From Diploptera punctata (taxonomy: Eukaryota > Arthropoda > Insecta > Blattodea > Blaberidae), in assembly GCA_030220185.1 (NCBI GenBank), contig JASPKZ010007297.1, forward strand, positions 1,706,001 through 1,770,000: a stretch of DNA of 64,000 bases, written 5' to 3'. Shown piece by piece: positions 60,691 to 64,000 of the stretch (its first letter is position 1; each line of letters begins with the position of its first letter). The translations under genes were made by a program, and so were the position numbers. The notes under the pieces were generated by a model. The model saw nothing but the letters and a program-made list of their open reading frames with translations, had not been told where the DNA came from and searched no databases.

Positions 60691-61029
60691 AAACTTATTT
60701 ATTACAGAAATAACATTTCATTCGAAGCACAACCAACTGAAATAGAATCATTATGAGACTCCCACGAACCTATGAAGGGGATTCAAGTCAGCTGCAGTAC
60801 TGGGAGCTGGGCGTCACACAACCGGATGACTCAACAGCAAAAGGCACTGTGTTTGAGATGGAAAATTGCTCCCTGGAAACTTCTTCTTCTTCTTCTTCCT
60901 TTCCAGGATTAGGTCAATGTGACCTGTTCGGTCTCAAGTCCATCGTTTCCTTGGCCGTCCCAAAGATCTTTTTCCATGTGGTTTGTAGGCGTTGGAAACT
61001 TCAAAATTCATAGTTCTGTTCTTCTGAAC
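60691..61029 (-). mobile_element. LINE 3' scrap and unclassified flank
   Basis: 60880-60990 is minus LINE-tail text ((TTC)n then the complement of GRPRK-type coding, CTTGGCCGTCCCAAAGATCT). 60745-60880 has a short frame with no known domain. 60990-61029 resumes PLE C-terminal text on the minus strand. Confidence 0.5.
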
Positions 61030-62130
61030 ATATATAATTTCACATATTCATCATCATCCTAAGACGTGACAACTTCAAAGGTGAAAGTTTTGGCCTTCTC
61101 AACAATCCTCCTCCATGCCAATCTGTCTCTTGCCATATTCAAATTAGTCACTTTCATTTTCTTTAGATCGTTCATTGTGTCATCCTCATCTGATCTGATC
61201 TTCGGTCTTCCAACAGCTCTGCCTCCTATAGGTTTCCATTTATAGAGTTTCTTGATCAGTCTCTGATCATCCATTCTTATCAAATGTCCAAGCCAACCAA
61301 TTCTGAGAGATCTTATATGGTTTACTATATTCTGATTTTTTATTAATTTGTTTAGTTCGTTATTTGTTTTGATTCTCCAACAGTTATCAGTTCTATTTGG
61401 TCCAAATATTCTTCTTAAAATTTTTCTTTCAAAAATTAATAATTTCTGTTTTATTGTTTCTTTTAGGACCCAAGTTTCACTAGTGTATCTAACTACTGGT
61501 CTAATGAGTGTTTTGTATAACCTTATTTATGCTGTTTTTTATATTAATTTGCTTTTAAATAAGGTTCTATTTGCAAAATAAGCTTTATTCCCATTTACCA
61601 ATCTTTCCTTAATTTCCTCTTCTAATGCATTATGTCCATTTACTTAAATACCTGGGTATTTAAATGATTCTACTGTGTTAATATGCATGTCATCAATTTG
61701 TGGATTTTCTGTTGTGATTACTACCTTTTAAATATTTTGTTTTATTTTGATTTGTTTAAATTTTTTTGATTCCTCTTTCAATTTTGTGAAGGTTTCACAT
61801 AGCACTTGTTCAGTTCTTCCTGTGATCAGTATGTCATCTGCATAAGCTATACACTGTTTGAGTTTTGTTGTAATATTTCCCCTTAATTCCATTTTCTTAA
61901 ATATATAATCAGTGATTAAGTCGAATAAGGTAGCTGAGACTCCTGATTTAATACTGAAACTTTTACTTAGTTTATTGTTGATTTTTACTTTAGCAGTTGT
62001 ATCTATTAAAGTTAAGGATATGCGAGTTGTATTGGTCTTTATATATGTTGGTTGGTTAGTTGTTAGTGCTTTCTTGATGTCAAACTTTTTATCCGAGTAA
62101 ACAGCCTTCAACCTTCCATTCTTGTTCAGT
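61030..62130 (-). mobile_element. LINE-E with reverse-transcriptase fragment
   Basis: The minus strand, from 62111 down, reads KKALTTNQPTYIKTNTTRIS, SFSIKSGVSATLFDLITDYI (motif B region: SGVxxxLFxL) and CIAYADDILITGRTEQVL (catalytic YADD). After decayed text (61300-61650) the tail follows: MIRMDDQRLIKKLYKWKPIG, GRAVGRPKIRSDEDD and DRLAWRRIVEKAKTF, then the stop. This is the longest LINE piece in the window. The N-terminal endonuclease is absent. Confidence 0.8.
61728..62111 (-). pseudogene. LINE-E reverse-transcriptase palm fragment
   Basis: A 127-codon frame holding the YADD catalytic box and the preceding QG-type region, here SGVSATLFDL in place of the usual QGxxLSPxLF. Downstream thumb coding is frameshifted. 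No start-to-stop enzyme is possible. Confidence 0.75.
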
Positions 62131-62199
62131 TGACTGCATCAACATAATTACTGTTTATTTCTGTTCTTTCCAAATGTTTTAATAGTTTAACCATTTATA

Positions 62200-62640
62200 A
62201 ATGAGAATGAGAATTTTTTTTCACATCTCACCTTATAAAGTTTCATGTTTTCACAATACAGGTTTCAAAGGTCATTTGCCTTGATCATCAATCAAACTCC
62301 AACTGTTGAAAATTTGCCATTACCACCATCTTCTGAACTGCCACCTGGTGCCAACTTTATGAACTTGGAGATTACATTTTGTTCACAGGGAACTTCAAAA
62401 TTCATGGATCTATATTTGTTCTTTTGAATGTATATCTTTTCCCAAACTGTTAATTCCAAATGCTTCTTTAAATGTTTCAAAAGTTTACTTTCTCTTCCAA
62501 TTTTGTGATTCTCAAACAAACTATGAGATTAAATTGCCATATTTTTCAATTTCCCCATTTTTAATATTTCTGAAATATTCTTTTGTACGAGTCTCTAAAT
62601 TTCTTTTAGTTTTCCCACTGTAATTTGATTAAAAAGATGT
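62200..62640 (-). mobile_element. PLE 3' end, minus
   Basis: CTCACCTTATAAAGTTTCATG, a hammerhead remnant at 62255-62292 (TTGATGA, stem II intact, GAAA), then the complement of [40 protein letters not shown] and EVPCEQNVISKFIKLAPG. The GIY-YIG start is cut near 62620. Confidence 0.75.
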
Positions 62641-63420
62641 AATGTTGTTGTTTTGAAAGTAAATAAAGCTATGTGTTAAATAACCTCAAGGCTGATGATC
62701 TTTTCATTCCCAGATTATGAATTGTAATACCAATGATCTCTATCAAATAAAACACGCCCAGAAGACCCTACCCCCTGACTACTGGACAATCACGCAGCTG
62801 GTTTAGGGGGGACATAGTTTTCTCAAACAGGAACTGCTACTTATTGTAGCTACACAAATTCCTCATGATGCTGAATGGGCAATGGTCCCATGCTGGGCAA
62901 AATTCCATGAGAACATTTATTCTCCCATGAAGACTCAAACTAGCCTAAAACCTGTAGCATCTTTGCCAAGGCATGATGCATTAACTGCTCGGCTGTTGCA
63001 CAGGACAAAAAATCTATGAGGCAAGAGAAAATACCATAATTTATAGATTACATACAAAAAATCAATTATTATTATCATTATTATTATATTTCTGATGTAT
63101 AAATTATTAAATTTTCCTATATATAACTGATAGTCTATAAGTCTATAATCATTTATGTAGTTTTTTTGTAAAACTCTTGTTAATTATTAAGATTGGTTGG
63201 AGAAAAATCTCAATGATGAGGAAAATTCTCAATGAATAAATAAATAATTATTATATTAATTAATTATGTTAAATTTAATATCTAATATCTGAAATAAGCT
63301 TAATTGGCTATAAATTTGGTGTTATTCCCATCAAGGTCAAAGATAAAGAAGCCGCTAGAGGCGTGTGTGGAACGAAAAATTCATAGCCTCAACACACGGG
63401 ATTTCATGTAATATAGGAGA
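62641..63420. other. No gene recognised
   Basis: Intron DNA. 62690-63000 is GC-balanced with no domain I can name; the remainder is AT-rich with a short TTA run at 63066. Confidence 0.5.
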
Positions 63421-63434
63421 GAAATAATGTGCGT

Positions 63435-63515
63435 TTGAATTGGAATGCAATCGGACAAGAGCACTGGTGTACAAAACCAGAGACATCGGGTTCAAATCCA
63501 GATTCAGGCATATAT
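63435..63515 (+). repeat. tRNA-like SINE head
   Basis: Decayed A box (GGACAAGAGCACTGGTG), B box GGGTTCAAATCCAGATTC and a T-rich end. Inner flank CACACGGGATTTCATGTAAT. It may be an end of the tRNA-ended element group. Confidence 0.5.
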
Positions 63516-63799
63516 TTTCCTCCTGAAATCAAATTAGATACAAAAATACCTGTTGATTGTAGTTGAAGTAGCTATAAATAAGGTTAGCACCTTGTATGCA
63601 GTGTATGACGAGATAACAGAACATGATATACAACAACAGAATGCTTTGCACTGATCCTGCAACAGTCTGCTTATTTTTATGGCCTTGACTCTGACCCTCA
63701 AACATACAGTATATAACATAATATTATTAATATTTTTAAGTGCTGATGTATTTATCTTAAGTATTTGATTGCATCTCTATACAGTGCATTCCTCCTCAT

Positions 63800-64000
63800 C
63801 TTTATATATATAATTCTTCTGTATGTGTGTTTGTCACTGAACTCCTCCTAAACGACTGAACCGTTTTGATGAAATTTTTTGTGTGTGTTTGATTGGGTCT
63901 CTCAATGGTTTAGATTCACAATTGGACCCTCTAAAATCATTAGGTGTAGGAGTTCACCTGAAGTGAAAATTTAAAAATTGCTCTAGCAGTGACATTTTTC
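63800..64000 (+). mobile_element. Helitron-like 5' part, cut by window edge
   Basis: Same text as 2690-2890: TATATATATAATTCTTCT, CACTGAACTCCTCCTAAACG, GATTCACAATTGGACCCTCT and CTCTAGCAGTGACATTTTTC. It continues beyond the window. Confidence 0.6.

Overview
The window reads as nuclear DNA of an arthropod, most likely an insect with a large, repeat-rich genome. A hemimetabolous lineage such as cockroaches would fit, but the species cannot be fixed from the sequence alone. Evidence for this is a spliced synaptotagmin gene with insect-like protein sequence, AT-rich DNA, GT-AG introns of 2.5 to 20 kb, and dense tRNA-derived SINEs, LINE 3' ends, Penelope-like elements and DNA transposons. Almost every long open frame outside the synaptotagmin exons is transposon debris or chance.

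The only host gene recognised is synaptotagmin-1 (plus strand). Six coding exons lie at 20864-20994, 23615-23764, 26311-26447, 46287-46388, 51156-51350 and 59256-59432. Joined, they give 888 coding bases with matching phases (296 codons): lumenal N-terminus, one membrane span, cysteine-rich juxtamembrane segment, linker and the complete Ca2+-binding C2A domain. C2B and the stop lie beyond the right edge; the 5' UTR begins upstream of an acceptor at 20863.

Layout: 1-20.8 kb is 5' intergenic or 5'-intron DNA: a 163-bp satellite, SINEs, LINE tails, Helitron-like pieces, Tc1/mariner-like (DDE) remnants and a first Penelope-like element (PLE) with a GIY-YIG domain. 21-26.3 kb (introns 1 and 2) holds an internally deleted mariner, other transposase scraps and an element whose inverted ends are tRNA-like. 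26.4-46.3 kb (intron 3) is a PLE nursery: a 2.4-kb PLE with 1-kb inverted arms, many fold-back PLE copies, a hAT element inside a long TTA/TCA repeat, and SINEs. 46.4-51.2 kb (intron 4) and 51.4-59.3 kb (intron 5) hold further PLEs, LINEs and five copies of a ~590-bp MITE with a conserved 63-aa frame. 59.4-64 kb (intron 6, partial) has a 130-bp tandem repeat, a PLE, a LINE reverse-transcriptase fragment and a Helitron-like end.

The most notable signals: (1) some 20 hammerhead-ribozyme-like motifs, 12 of them with an intact core, all in PLE terminal regions or in short 187-351 bp insertions that look like miniature ribozyme elements; (2) three PLE insertions stacked at one target, separated by four copies of the same 11-bp sequence; (3) PLE copies that are almost all long inverted repeats, so the synaptotagmin pre-mRNA should carry many hairpins up to 1 kb; (4) elements bounded by divergent tRNA-like sequences; (5) a perfect 91-bp inverted repeat.
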